Source: JBHEBG01 sp046557915
GTDB taxonomy: Bacteria; Bacteroidota; Bacteroidia; Flavobacteriales; Flavobacteriaceae
Length of the DNA stretch: 64,000 nt
Direction of reading: 5' to 3'
NCBI RefSeq assembly: GCF_046557915.1
Contig: NZ_JBHEBG010000001.1
Location: 1,550,001 to 1,614,000 of the forward strand
Shown here piece by piece: positions 9,424 to 17,880 of the stretch. The first letter of the stretch is position 1, and every line of letters starts with the position of its first letter. Both the position numbers and the translations under genes were made by a program. The notes beneath the pieces are model-generated. The model was given only the letters and a program-made list of their open reading frames with translations. It was not told the DNA's origin and made no database searches.

Positions 9424-10806
9424 ATGTCTGTTCTAATTAAAAATGGCAAAGTGGTCACTGCATCCGAAAGTTATATCGCGGATGTTTATGTAGTAGGCGA
9501 AAAAATAGCCGCCATCGGAAAATCTTTAGGTGTTAAGGCGGATAAGGTTATAGATGCAACGGATAAGTTGGTACTTCCTGGCGGAATAGATCCGCATGTA
9601 CATTTGGATATGCCCTTTATGGGGACCTATTCTAGTGATGATTATGAAACCGGTACTCGGGCTGCATTGCACGGGGGAACCACTATGGTAATCGACTTTA
9701 TTCTGCAAACCCAAGGCGATAGTTTGGCAAACGCCTTAAAAACTTGGCAAGGAAAATCCAAAGGCAAGGCGATTGGGGATTACTCGTACCATATGGCGGT
9801 TACTGATTTTAATGATGATGTGGCCAAAGAGGTTGTACATATGATCAAAAAGGAAGGCATCAGTTCTTTTAAAACCTTCATGGCCTACAAGGGAGCCTTA
9901 ATGATAGATGATGGTCAAATGGTAGCACTGATGAAGGTGGTTCAAAAAAATGGGGGATTGGTTACCGTGCATGCAACCAATGGGGATATGATCGATACGC
10001 TGATCGCCAAGAACAAGGCCCTAGGAAATAGAGCACCAATTTACCACTACTTGTCACAGCCTGAGGTGACGGAGGCAGAGGCCTCGGCCCGATTTACGGA
10101 TATGTTACACTATACGGATTGCCCCGGTTATATTGTACATATGACCTGCGAAGGGGCGCTTAATGCCGTAAGAAGGGCAACGCAAAGAAATCAGAAGGTA
10201 TTTGTAGAAACCTGTACCCAATATCTAATGTTGGACGCATCTTTGTATGAGCAGGATTTTGAGGGTGCAAAATGGGTTATGAGTCCACCGCTACGAGAGA
10301 AAAAAGATCAGACCGCACTGTGGTCCGGCATCAACCAGGGCCTAGTGCAAGTTGTGGGTACCGATCATTGCCCCTTTATGTGGGAACAAAAACAAATGGG
10401 CAAGGACGATTTTTCAAAGATTCCCAACGGACACCCGGGCATAGAACATCGTATGGAATTGCTATATTCCGAAGGGGTGCGCAAAGGCAAGATATCATTG
10501 ACCAAATTTGTTGAGGTTACTTCCACCAATGCTTCCAAAATATTCGGGATGTATCCCAAAAAAGGTACAATAGCAATTGGATCGGATGCAGATTTGGTGA
10601 TTTTCGATCCGGACAAGGAACATACCATATCAGCAAAGACACATCATATGAACTGTGATTATTCGGCCTACGAAGGGAAACAAGTAACTGGTAAGACCGA
10701 GACCGTGCTATTAAGAGGAGCGCTAGCAATTGAACAGGGAGAATGTAAGTTAAAAGCTGGCCATGGGCAATTTGTGGCTAGGGGTAAAACATCCAAGGTA
10801 ATTTGA
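9424..10806 (+). CDS. hydA: Dihydropyrimidinase
   Basis: This 460-residue amidohydrolase has a complete di-metal site: H58 and H60 in DPHVHLD, the bridging lysine K150 in SSFKTFMAYKG (expected to be carboxylated), H183 in TVHATNG, H239 in YIVHMTCEG and D314 in VGTDHCPF. It hydrolyses the ring of 5,6-dihydrouracil or dihydrothymine to N-carbamoyl-beta-alanine or N-carbamoyl-beta-aminoisobutyrate. The gene begins one base after the transporter stop. D-hydantoinase and phenylhydantoinase share this scaffold, but the preTA and ureidopropionase neighbours make dihydropyrimidinase the natural call. All active-site residues are intact. Confidence 0.95.
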   Translation: MSVLIKNGKVVTASESYIADVYVVGEKIAAIGKSLGVKADKVIDATDKLVLPGGIDPHVHLDMPFMGTYSSDDYETGTRAALHGGTTMVIDFILQTQGDSLANALKTWQGKSKGKAIGDYSYHMAVTDFNDDVAKEVVHMIKKEGISSFKTFMAYKGALMIDDGQMVALMKVVQKNGGLVTVHATNGDMIDTLIAKNKALGNRAPIYHYLSQPEVTEAEASARFTDMLHYTDCPGYIVHMTCEGALNAVRRATQRNQKVFVETCTQYLMLDASLYEQDFEGAKWVMSPPLREKKDQTALWSGINQGLVQVVGTDHCPFMWEQKQMGKDDFSKIPNGHPGIEHRMELLYSEGVRKGKISLTKFVEVTSTNASKIFGMYPKKGTIAIGSDADLVIFDPDKEHTISAKTHHMNCDYSAYEGKQVTGKTETVLLRGALAIEQGECKLKAGHGQFVARGKTSKVI

Positions 10807-10860
10807 AGTATCGTTTTATCTTCAATAAATTCATAACTTAAACACTATAAGAAAGCCATT

Positions 10861-11727
10861 ATGCCAAGAATAGTAAAATCGGGACTCATACAAATGAGCC
10901 TACCTATGACCGAGGGCGAGGGTACCATACAGGAAATTATGGATGCCATGTATAATAAACACATTCCCTATATAGAGGATGCGGGTAAGCAAGGTGTTCA
11001 AATACTATGCTTACAGGAAATTTTCAATACCCCTTATTTCTGCCCCGGACAAGACCGAAAGTGGTATGCATCGGCAGAGTCCGTACCCGGACCTACTACC
11101 GAAAAAATGCAGGTATACGCCAAAAAATATAACATGGTCATCATTGTTCCTATTTATGAAAAGGAGCAACCAGGGGTGCTCTACAATACCGCTGCTATCA
11201 TAGATGCCGATGGTACTTACTTGGGCAAGTATCGTAAGAACCATATACCACATACCACAGGGTTTTGGGAGAAGTTTTTCTTTAAGCCCGGTAATCTGGG
11301 ATATCCCGTATTCCAGACAAAATATGCTAAAGTGGGTCTCTATATCTGCTACGACCGTCATTTTCCGGATGGTGCGCGTATTTTAGGACTAAATGGAGCG
11401 GAAATAGTATATAACCCTTCGGCTACCGTAGCCGGTTTAAGTGAATACCTCTGGAAGTTGGAACAACCGGCGCATGCAGCGGCTAACGGGTACTTTATGG
11501 GTTGCATAAATAGAGTAGGCGAAGAAAAGCCATGGAATTTGGGAAAATTCTATGGACAATCCTATTTTGTTGACCCGCGAGGGCAAATATTTGCACAGGC
11601 TTCCCGTGATGATGATGAGCTTTTGGTGGCCGAATTTGATTTGGACCTTATTGATGAGGTACGCTCTACCTGGCAGTTTTTTAGAGACCGCCGCCCGGAA
11701 ACCTATGGTAAGATTACAGAACTTTAA
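10861..11727 (+). CDS. Beta-ureidopropionase (N-carbamoyl-beta-alanine amidohydrolase), nitrilase superfamily
   Basis: The 288-residue protein has the carbon-nitrogen hydrolase triad: E53 in LCLQEIFNTPYF, K126 in YRKNHIPHTTGFWEKFFF and nucleophile C163 in GLYICYDRHFPDGAR. The sequence around the triad resembles beta-ureidopropionase and the related N-carbamoylputrescine amidase branch. It releases CO2 and ammonia from N-carbamoyl-beta-alanine, the third step of reductive pyrimidine degradation. It lies 54 bp after hydA, a slightly larger gap than its neighbours have, with no promoter or terminator visible. N-carbamoylputrescine amidase is the main alternative and is disfavoured by context. 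Confidence 0.9.
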   Translation: MPRIVKSGLIQMSLPMTEGEGTIQEIMDAMYNKHIPYIEDAGKQGVQILCLQEIFNTPYFCPGQDRKWYASAESVPGPTTEKMQVYAKKYNMVIIVPIYEKEQPGVLYNTAAIIDADGTYLGKYRKNHIPHTTGFWEKFFFKPGNLGYPVFQTKYAKVGLYICYDRHFPDGARILGLNGAEIVYNPSATVAGLSEYLWKLEQPAHAAANGYFMGCINRVGEEKPWNLGKFYGQSYFVDPRGQIFAQASRDDDELLVAEFDLDLIDEVRSTWQFFRDRRPETYGKITEL

Positions 11728-11746
11728 CTAAATCCCTAACCCGAAT

Positions 11747-13069
11747 ATGGCAGAGTATAATAGACCTACATCCGAGGAGGAATTTAAGGAGAACTTTAAG
11801 CAGAAAAAGCCATTGATGAATCCGACGGAGGCATATTATGAAAGTTCTCGATGCCTCTTTTGCTATGATGCTCCCTGCATACAGGCTTGCCCTACGGGTA
11901 TAGATATCCCCTTGTTTATTAAACAGATACAGACACAGAACACAGAAGGGGCAGCAAAGACTATTTTCGATTCCAATTGGCTTGGCAACGCCTGCGGCGT
12001 AGTATGCCCCACAGGGGTTTTGTGTGAAGGTGCCTGTGTGTATAATCACCAAGATGTACCCCCAATACAAATAGGGCGCTTACAGAACTATGCCACTGCA
12101 ACCACCATTGCCACAAATAAACGCCTTTTTGCACCTGGGAATTCAATAGGCAAAAAAGTGGCAGTTATTGGCTCTGGGCCAGCAGGTATTGCATGTGCCT
12201 GTGAATTGCGCACATTAGGTGTGGAGGTCGATATTTTTGAGGCCAAGGACAAACCTTCGGGCCTTACCGTATATGGTATTGCTCCCTATAAGATTACCAA
12301 TGAAGAAGTGTTAAGTGAGATTACATATTTACAAGAACAACTAGAATTCAATATTAAATACAACGCAGCGATCAACTCCAAAACACAACTAGGGGAATTG
12401 GAATCGGATTATGACGCTATTTTTCTGGGAGTAGGTCTTGGAAAAACCGCCAGTCTTGGTTTGGATGGAGAGAATAAGGAAGGTGTTGTAGGTGCCGTGG
12501 AGTTTATTGAAGAATTGCGTATGAAGCACCATAAAATTACAGTTCCCGATAATGTTGTGGTAATCGGTGGTGGTAACACGGCCATGGATGCAGCTTCCGA
12601 AGCAGCAAGAATGGGGGCAAAAAAGGTGATATTGGCCTATAGAAGGGATAAACAATCCATGGGTGCTTATAGATTTGAGTACGACCTGGCCATAAGTGCC
12701 GGAGTAGAAAGCTTGTTCAATGCCACACCCTTAAAAATTGTGGGAGACAAAAATGCAACGGGAGTACAGTTCGAAAGAGTAAAAAGCCAGAATGGGGACC
12801 TTACGCCTATACCGGACAGTGATTTTATTGTGCCATGCGATTTGGTTATAAAAGCTACCGGACAGGCCAAGCAAAAACATTTTTATGAAATGGTAGAAGG
12901 ATTGAAAATTGATAAAAAGACGCGGATCTTGGTGAACGACCAATATCAAACTTCAAATCCGAAATATTTTGCTGGTGGGGATGCTGTGAACGGAGGTGCC
13001 GAGGTGGTTAACGCCGCGTATGAAGGAAAAATGGCAGCCCAAGGCATAGTATCTTGGCTTGGCAGTTAA
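11747..13069 (+). CDS. preT: NAD(P)-dependent dihydropyrimidine dehydrogenase, PreT subunit
   Basis: The 440-residue flavoprotein resembles the small subunit of glutamate synthase and the N-terminal half of mammalian dihydropyrimidine dehydrogenase. An N-terminal Fe-S region holds cysteines in CLFCYDAPCIQACP and NACGVVCPTGVLCEGAC. An FAD-binding VIGSGPAGIACACEL follows near 145, then the NAD(P) site VVIGGGNTAMDAASEA near 270. PreT passes electrons between the nicotinamide and PreA. Together they reduce uracil or thymine to the 5,6-dihydro form, the first step of the pathway. It lies 19 bp after the ureidopropionase gene and 50 bp before preA, with a hairpin in that gap. Confidence 0.94.
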   Translation: MAEYNRPTSEEEFKENFKQKKPLMNPTEAYYESSRCLFCYDAPCIQACPTGIDIPLFIKQIQTQNTEGAAKTIFDSNWLGNACGVVCPTGVLCEGACVYNHQDVPPIQIGRLQNYATATTIATNKRLFAPGNSIGKKVAVIGSGPAGIACACELRTLGVEVDIFEAKDKPSGLTVYGIAPYKITNEEVLSEITYLQEQLEFNIKYNAAINSKTQLGELESDYDAIFLGVGLGKTASLGLDGENKEGVVGAVEFIEELRMKHHKITVPDNVVVIGGGNTAMDAASEAARMGAKKVILAYRRDKQSMGAYRFEYDLAISAGVESLFNATPLKIVGDKNATGVQFERVKSQNGDLTPIPDSDFIVPCDLVIKATGQAKQKHFYEMVEGLKIDKKTRILVNDQYQTSNPKYFAGGDAVNGGAEVVNAAYEGKMAAQGIVSWLGS

Positions 13070-13081
13070 TTATAAATTAAG

Positions 13082-13105
13082 AACGGTATACGTATAAATA
13101 CCGTT
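13082..13105 (+). other. Hairpin in the preT-preA intergenic gap
   Basis: AACGGTAT (13082-13089) and ATACCGTT (13098-13105) are perfect inverted repeats separated by 8 nt. No T-tract follows, so it is not a standard terminator. It could be an mRNA-stabilising or processing hairpin, or a protein-binding site, 15 bp upstream of preA. Confidence 0.5.
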
Positions 13106-13119
13106 GATAGTAATAACAT

Positions 13120-14454
13120 ATGGCAGATTTATCAATAGATTTTGCAGGAATTAAAGCGCCAAACCCATTTTGGCTGGCATCGGCTCCACCTACCAATTCG
13201 GGGTACCAAATTATGAAAGCCTTTGAAGCCGGATGGGGCGGAGCGGTATGGAAAACCTTGGGGGTTCCGGTTGTAAATGTTTCTAGCAGATATGGATCCG
13301 TTAATTATAGGGATACCAGAATGATGGGATTCAATAATATTGAATTGATAACGGATAGGCCTTTGTCCGATAACCTTCGTGAAATTGAAGAAGTAAAAAA
13401 ATACTTCCCCGACCATGCCGTTATCGCCTCCCTTATGGTGGAAAGCAAGGCGGAATGGGAACAGATAATAAAAGATGTGGAAAATGCTGGTGCCGATGGT
13501 ATTGAATTAAATTTTGGATGTCCGCATGGCATGTGTGAGAGGGGTATGGGTTCTGCGGTAGGGCAAGAACCCGAAGTACTTAAAACTATAGTAGAATGGG
13601 TGATTAATGCGGCCAACATTCCTGTAATTACCAAACTCACCCCTAATATTTCGGAAATTACCGATCCGGGATTGGCCGCCTACCAAGGAGGCACGGATGC
13701 AATCTCATTGATCAATACAATTAAAAGTATCGTAGGGATAGATTTGGATACCTATGCCCCTCTTCCGGTCGTAGACGGTAAAGGTACAAACGGAGGGTAC
13801 TGCGGCCCGGCGGTAAAACCTATAGCCATGCATATGATCCGGGAATTGGCACAACATCCAGAAATTGGTAAGGTACCTATATCGGGTATCGGAGGTGTGG
13901 AAACTTGGAGAGATGTTGTAGAATTTATTTTGTTAGGGGCCACTTCTGTGCAGGTTTGCACGGCAGTGATGCATTACGGTTTTGGCATCGTTAGGGAAAT
14001 GGAAGCCGGACTTAGGCAGTTTATGGATAACAAGGGTTACAATACCATCTATGATTTTGCCGGTAAAGCCTTGCCCAATGTTACGGAGTGGAAACACCTC
14101 AATCTTAAACATAAGGTAGTAGCCGAAATTGATAATAATAAATGTGTGGGTTGCGAGCTGTGCTATATTGCCTGTGATGACGGAGCCCATCAGGCGATAG
14201 CACTCTCGGAGGATAGAACAATAAGGATTCCCAGTATTATCGAAGAAAACTGTGTAGGTTGTAATTTATGCTCCTTGGTTTGCCCGGTAGAAAATTGTAT
14301 CACTATGGTACAACGCGATGATGGTTCCGAACATTTGAGTTGGGACCAACGAACCCAGGCCGATGATGTGCCCACTACTTTTGATGATGACAGAGCAGGG
14401 GGTAAAGGACATTTTGTTCCCAAACCCACGGACGCCCTAAAAAATCAATCTTAA
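13120..14454 (+). CDS. preA: NAD-dependent dihydropyrimidine dehydrogenase, PreA subunit
   Basis: The 444-residue protein has an FMN-binding TIM barrel related to dihydroorotate dehydrogenase, with the catalytic cysteine C134 in NFGCPHGMCERGMGSAVGQ (equivalent to C671 of mammalian DPD). Its C-terminal bacterial ferredoxin domain contains two [4Fe-4S] motifs, CVGCELCYIAC and CVGCNLCSLVCP. It is the catalytic subunit that reduces the pyrimidine ring with electrons from PreT. It is the last gene of the operon and converges on the acyl-CoA oxidase-like gene 18 bp later; I see no terminator in that short gap. Confidence 0.95.
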   Translation: MADLSIDFAGIKAPNPFWLASAPPTNSGYQIMKAFEAGWGGAVWKTLGVPVVNVSSRYGSVNYRDTRMMGFNNIELITDRPLSDNLREIEEVKKYFPDHAVIASLMVESKAEWEQIIKDVENAGADGIELNFGCPHGMCERGMGSAVGQEPEVLKTIVEWVINAANIPVITKLTPNISEITDPGLAAYQGGTDAISLINTIKSIVGIDLDTYAPLPVVDGKGTNGGYCGPAVKPIAMHMIRELAQHPEIGKVPISGIGGVETWRDVVEFILLGATSVQVCTAVMHYGFGIVREMEAGLRQFMDNKGYNTIYDFAGKALPNVTEWKHLNLKHKVVAEIDNNKCVGCELCYIACDDGAHQAIALSEDRTIRIPSIIEENCVGCNLCSLVCPVENCITMVQRDDGSEHLSWDQRTQADDVPTTFDDDRAGGKGHFVPKPTDALKNQS

Positions 14455-14472
14455 TAATAAACAACTTAAATT

Positions 14473-16737
14473 CTACAAGGCAATAGGTGCGGTAAGGCAA
14501 TGTCTCGGGATGCCATAACCGTCTACCAAAACTTCAATATGTGGCCTTAATTCTGTACAAAGGCGTTCTACCCGCTGTCTAATGGCTTTGGATTTTGAAC
14601 TGCCCAAGTACCCCTGCTCCAAATACCACGAAGCATCTTGCCGTATTTCGTGTAAAGCATACAGGGTACCCATTTGACTGAACAACGAGCGGTATTTTTC
14701 ATCCTCGATAGTTTCTGTAAAATCTACAAAAGTATTATAGGCCAACTCTATGCTATAAGCCTTTCCTAACGTTAATAAATGACTTTGCACTTTCAGAAAT
14801 GCCTGATAAGAGGGGATTCCCTTTTTGATATAATCACGGATCCGCATGGCCAACGTATAGGTAAGCCTTCGCGTTCGGTAGTTAAAGGCATGCTTATGAA
14901 ACTTGGGGTTGTAGAGGTGTTCCTTATCTACCTTATTGGTATATATGGGGTTTATGGTACCCAATTTATCACTTAGTTGCGATCCCAAGAGTTTTAGAAC
15001 GGCCATAAATCCGGCACTATTGAATTCGGCTTTGAAATCGGACAACACACCTTTGGCGGCCAGTTGTAGCAATACGTTATTATCGCCCTCAAAAGTGGTG
15101 AAAATATCTACATCGGCCTTTAGGTCGGCAAACCTATTTTCCAAAAGGTAACCTTTGCCACCACATGCTTCCCTGCACTCCTGAATAGTATCATTGGCAA
15201 ACCATGTTATAACGGACTTTAACCCGGCAACCTGTGTTTCTATCTTTCTTTTGTCCGTAACGGATTCGTCACTATACACCTTCATCATATGGTCCAAAGT
15301 AATATGATAAACATAAGCTTTAGCTACCGCCGGAGTTAGCCGCAGTTGGTGCGAAGGATAATCCATAAGCAGATCTTCCTGTATTTTTATGCTATCGTTA
15401 AACTGCCTGCGTTGCAGGGCGTGCTTAACCGCTATGGTCAATGCCATTTTAGCTCCACCTAGTCCGGCCCGTGCAACGCAGATACGTCCACCAACCAAGG
15501 TGCCCAGCATGGTAAAAAAACGTTTGTTCGGGTTTTTTATATCGGATGTGTAGGTGCCGTCCTCCAGGATATCGCCATACTTGTTCAGCAAGTTTTCCCG
15601 AGGCACGCGTACATTGTTGAACCATATCTTACCGTTATCTACCCCATTAAGTCCCAGTTTGTACCCGTTATCCACAATGGAGACACCGGGCATAAGCTCA
15701 TGGGCCTCGGTACGAAGCGGAACTAAAATGGCATGCACCCCCTCATTTTTTCCGTTTACGATAAGTTGTGCAAATACCGATGCCATGGTGGAATGCAAGG
15801 CATTGCCAATGTACTCTTTGTTATCATTTTTACCGGGTGTGGCTATTACAATACTATCCGTTTCTTTCTCGTAGGTGGCGGTAGTCTTTATACCCCTAAC
15901 ATTAGAACCGTGCCCGGTCTCTGTCATGGCAAAACACCCTAGGAGTTTGGCTTTGCCGGTATCCGTCAAATACTGGTCATGATGTTTTTTGGTCCCCAGT
16001 TTTTGTATACTACCCCCAAAAAGCCCAAATTGTACCCCAAATTTAATCGTTAGGCTTCCGTCTACGAACATTAAATTTTCGAATATGGACGCGTAAAGTT
16101 CCATGTTTCCATTACCACCATACCCTTCAGGATAGGCCATAGCGCCATATCCCTTTTCAGCCAAAAACTGTACCTGTCGTAATACTTTTCCCCGAAACTG
16201 TTCCTTATCCCTTTCAATTTCCCAATTGAAGATAGGATTGGTCAACTCCTTTCTAAAACTGTTGATCTCCAGACTATATTTACCTGTTAACAATGCATCC
16301 AATCTATCGGCCCTATAGTAATCGGAGGTTTTTTGATGGACTACGGCTACGTCAAAGAGATGATTGTAATGGTTGGGCTGTATTCCCAGATTTATCTCTA
16401 TATGTTTTAGGTTTTCGTTAAAAGGACATGCTTCACAGTAATGGCACACCATTTTTTGACTAAAAGACGTCAGCGGATAGGTTTCGCTCTCTATAAGTTT
16501 GGTCTCCGAGTTGCTAATAAGCTGTTTCCAGTGTTTAATGATATCAAAAGAAGGAGGCTTGTCCTTCGCTAACCAGTTGCTTAAGGTTTTAATATCACTG
16601 TCATTTAGCGAACCATCTTGTTCAATGGCGTGCTTTACTACGGAGACCTCCGAAGGAGAAAGCAGGTCATCTGACCAAATCACATAAAAAAAGGGAATAT
16701 ATTGAAGAATTCCGGAGGAATAAGTTTTCATTTCCAT
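14473..16737 (-). CDS. Acyl-CoA dehydrogenase/oxidase-family flavoprotein with N-terminal extension
   Basis: The 754-residue product has the acyl-CoA oxidase-like architecture: FAD/substrate segment GCFAMTETGHGSNVRG, VPRENLLNKYGD, GGKGYLLENRFADLK, and catalytic glutamate in TTFEGDNNVLLQLAAKG. The length and those motifs resemble peroxisomal-type ACOX more than 380-residue short-chain dehydrogenases. The first 130 or so residues are not part of the catalytic fold. They include the helical stretch YVIWSDDLLSPSEVSVVKHA and a C98-x2-C101-x2-C104 cluster (CHYCEACPF). Whether the enzyme uses oxygen or an electron-transfer flavoprotein as acceptor cannot be decided here. A role in fatty acid beta-oxidation is the likely one. 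It converges with preA and diverges from ruvB across 120 bp. Confidence 0.88.
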   Translation of the reverse strand: MEMKTYSSGILQYIPFFYVIWSDDLLSPSEVSVVKHAIEQDGSLNDSDIKTLSNWLAKDKPPSFDIIKHWKQLISNSETKLIESETYPLTSFSQKMVCHYCEACPFNENLKHIEINLGIQPNHYNHLFDVAVVHQKTSDYYRADRLDALLTGKYSLEINSFRKELTNPIFNWEIERDKEQFRGKVLRQVQFLAEKGYGAMAYPEGYGGNGNMELYASIFENLMFVDGSLTIKFGVQFGLFGGSIQKLGTKKHHDQYLTDTGKAKLLGCFAMTETGHGSNVRGIKTTATYEKETDSIVIATPGKNDNKEYIGNALHSTMASVFAQLIVNGKNEGVHAILVPLRTEAHELMPGVSIVDNGYKLGLNGVDNGKIWFNNVRVPRENLLNKYGDILEDGTYTSDIKNPNKRFFTMLGTLVGGRICVARAGLGGAKMALTIAVKHALQRRQFNDSIKIQEDLLMDYPSHQLRLTPAVAKAYVYHITLDHMMKVYSDESVTDKRKIETQVAGLKSVITWFANDTIQECREACGGKGYLLENRFADLKADVDIFTTFEGDNNVLLQLAAKGVLSDFKAEFNSAGFMAVLKLLGSQLSDKLGTINPIYTNKVDKEHLYNPKFHKHAFNYRTRRLTYTLAMRIRDYIKKGIPSYQAFLKVQSHLLTLGKAYSIELAYNTFVDFTETIEDEKYRSLFSQMGTLYALHEIRQDASWYLEQGYLGSSKSKAIRQRVERLCTELRPHIEVLVDGYGIPRHCLTAPIAL

Positions 16738-16818
16738 AGGCTTAAATTACAACTTTTTTCAATTAATGGATTATGGGTGGTCAATGAAATTTGTCATGAA
16801 ATACATCTGTAAATTACG

Positions 16819-16850
16819 TTTAAAAAGTATCTCATTTTCTAGTATCTTTG
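16819..16850 (+). promoter_or_regulatory. Candidate promoter for ruvB (near-leaderless)
   Basis: TATCTTTG at 16843-16850 matches TAnnTTTG exactly; a TTTA resembling the -33 TTTG lies at 16819-16822, 20 bp upstream. The ruvB ATG is only 7 bp beyond the -7 element, so a transcript would start at or within a few bases of the start codon. Confidence 0.55.
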
Positions 16851-16857
16851 TTAGGAT

Positions 16858-17880
16858 ATGAATGAAAATCTTGACCCTACTTCTGATGGTTTTTCCTCAG
16901 AAGAATTAGACATTGAAAGGGCCTTACGACCTATTACCTTTGATGATTTTACTGGGCAGGAGCAGGTGTTGGAAAATTTGAAGGTGTTTGTACAGGCGGC
17001 CAATCTTAGGGATGAAGCGCTAGATCACACCTTGTTCCATGGGCCTCCCGGCCTTGGCAAGACTACCTTGGCTCATATATTGGCCAATGAGCTTGGTGTG
17101 GGAATAAAGATTACCTCGGGCCCCGTTTTGGATAAACCCGGCGATTTGGCCGGATTGCTAACGAACTTGCAAGACAGGGACGTACTCTTTATAGACGAGA
17201 TACATCGCCTTAGCCCCATTGTTGAAGAATACCTGTATTCTGCGATGGAAGATTATAAGATCGATATTATGATAGAGACCGGCCCCAATGCAAGATCGGT
17301 TCAAATAAACCTTAATCCGTTTACCCTAATAGGTGCTACCACACGTTCTGGGTTACTTACGTCACCCATGCGGGCACGTTTTGGCATCCAGAGCAGGTTA
17401 CAGTATTATTCTACCGAGCTATTGTCTACCATTGTACAACGTAGTGCAGAAATTTTGAAAGTACCCATTACGGAAGAAGCTGCTATTGAGATTGCAGGTA
17501 GGAGCAGGGGCACACCAAGGATTTGCAATGCTTTGCTAAGAAGGGTACGCGATTTTGCACAGATCAAAGGCGATGGCAATATTGATATTAAAATTTCCCA
17601 GTTTGGATTGGGTGCCTTAAATGTGGATACCCATGGATTGGATGAGATGGATAACAAAATTTTAACCACCATTATAGACAAATTTAAAGGAGGCCCCGTG
17701 GGGATAGGTACTTTGGCTACTGCCGTTTCGGAAAGTGCTGAGACCATAGAGGAAGTGTACGAACCTTTTTTAATTCAACAAGGTTTTATTATGCGTACAC
17801 CAAGGGGTAGGGAAGTAACGGAACTTGCCTACAAACACTTGGGCAAATTAAAAGGTGGTACCCAAGAAGGCCTGTTTTAA
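16858..17880 (+). CDS. ruvB: Holliday junction branch migration ATPase RuvB
   Basis: The 340-residue AAA+ motor has Walker A GPPGLGKTT (about 62-70), Walker B VLFIDEIHRL, sensor-I region IGATTRSGLL and the C-terminal winged-helix segment around FIMRTPRGREVTELAY. It works as hexameric rings with RuvA on Holliday junctions during recombination and repair. Length and both ends match the family, so this start is well supported. It opens a unit with a P450 gene overlapping by one base. ruvA sits separately about 7 kb downstream, before sprA. Confidence 0.97.
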   Translation: MNENLDPTSDGFSSEELDIERALRPITFDDFTGQEQVLENLKVFVQAANLRDEALDHTLFHGPPGLGKTTLAHILANELGVGIKITSGPVLDKPGDLAGLLTNLQDRDVLFIDEIHRLSPIVEEYLYSAMEDYKIDIMIETGPNARSVQINLNPFTLIGATTRSGLLTSPMRARFGIQSRLQYYSTELLSTIVQRSAEILKVPITEEAAIEIAGRSRGTPRICNALLRRVRDFAQIKGDGNIDIKISQFGLGALNVDTHGLDEMDNKILTTIIDKFKGGPVGIGTLATAVSESAETIEEVYEPFLIQQGFIMRTPRGREVTELAYKHLGKLKGGTQEGLF

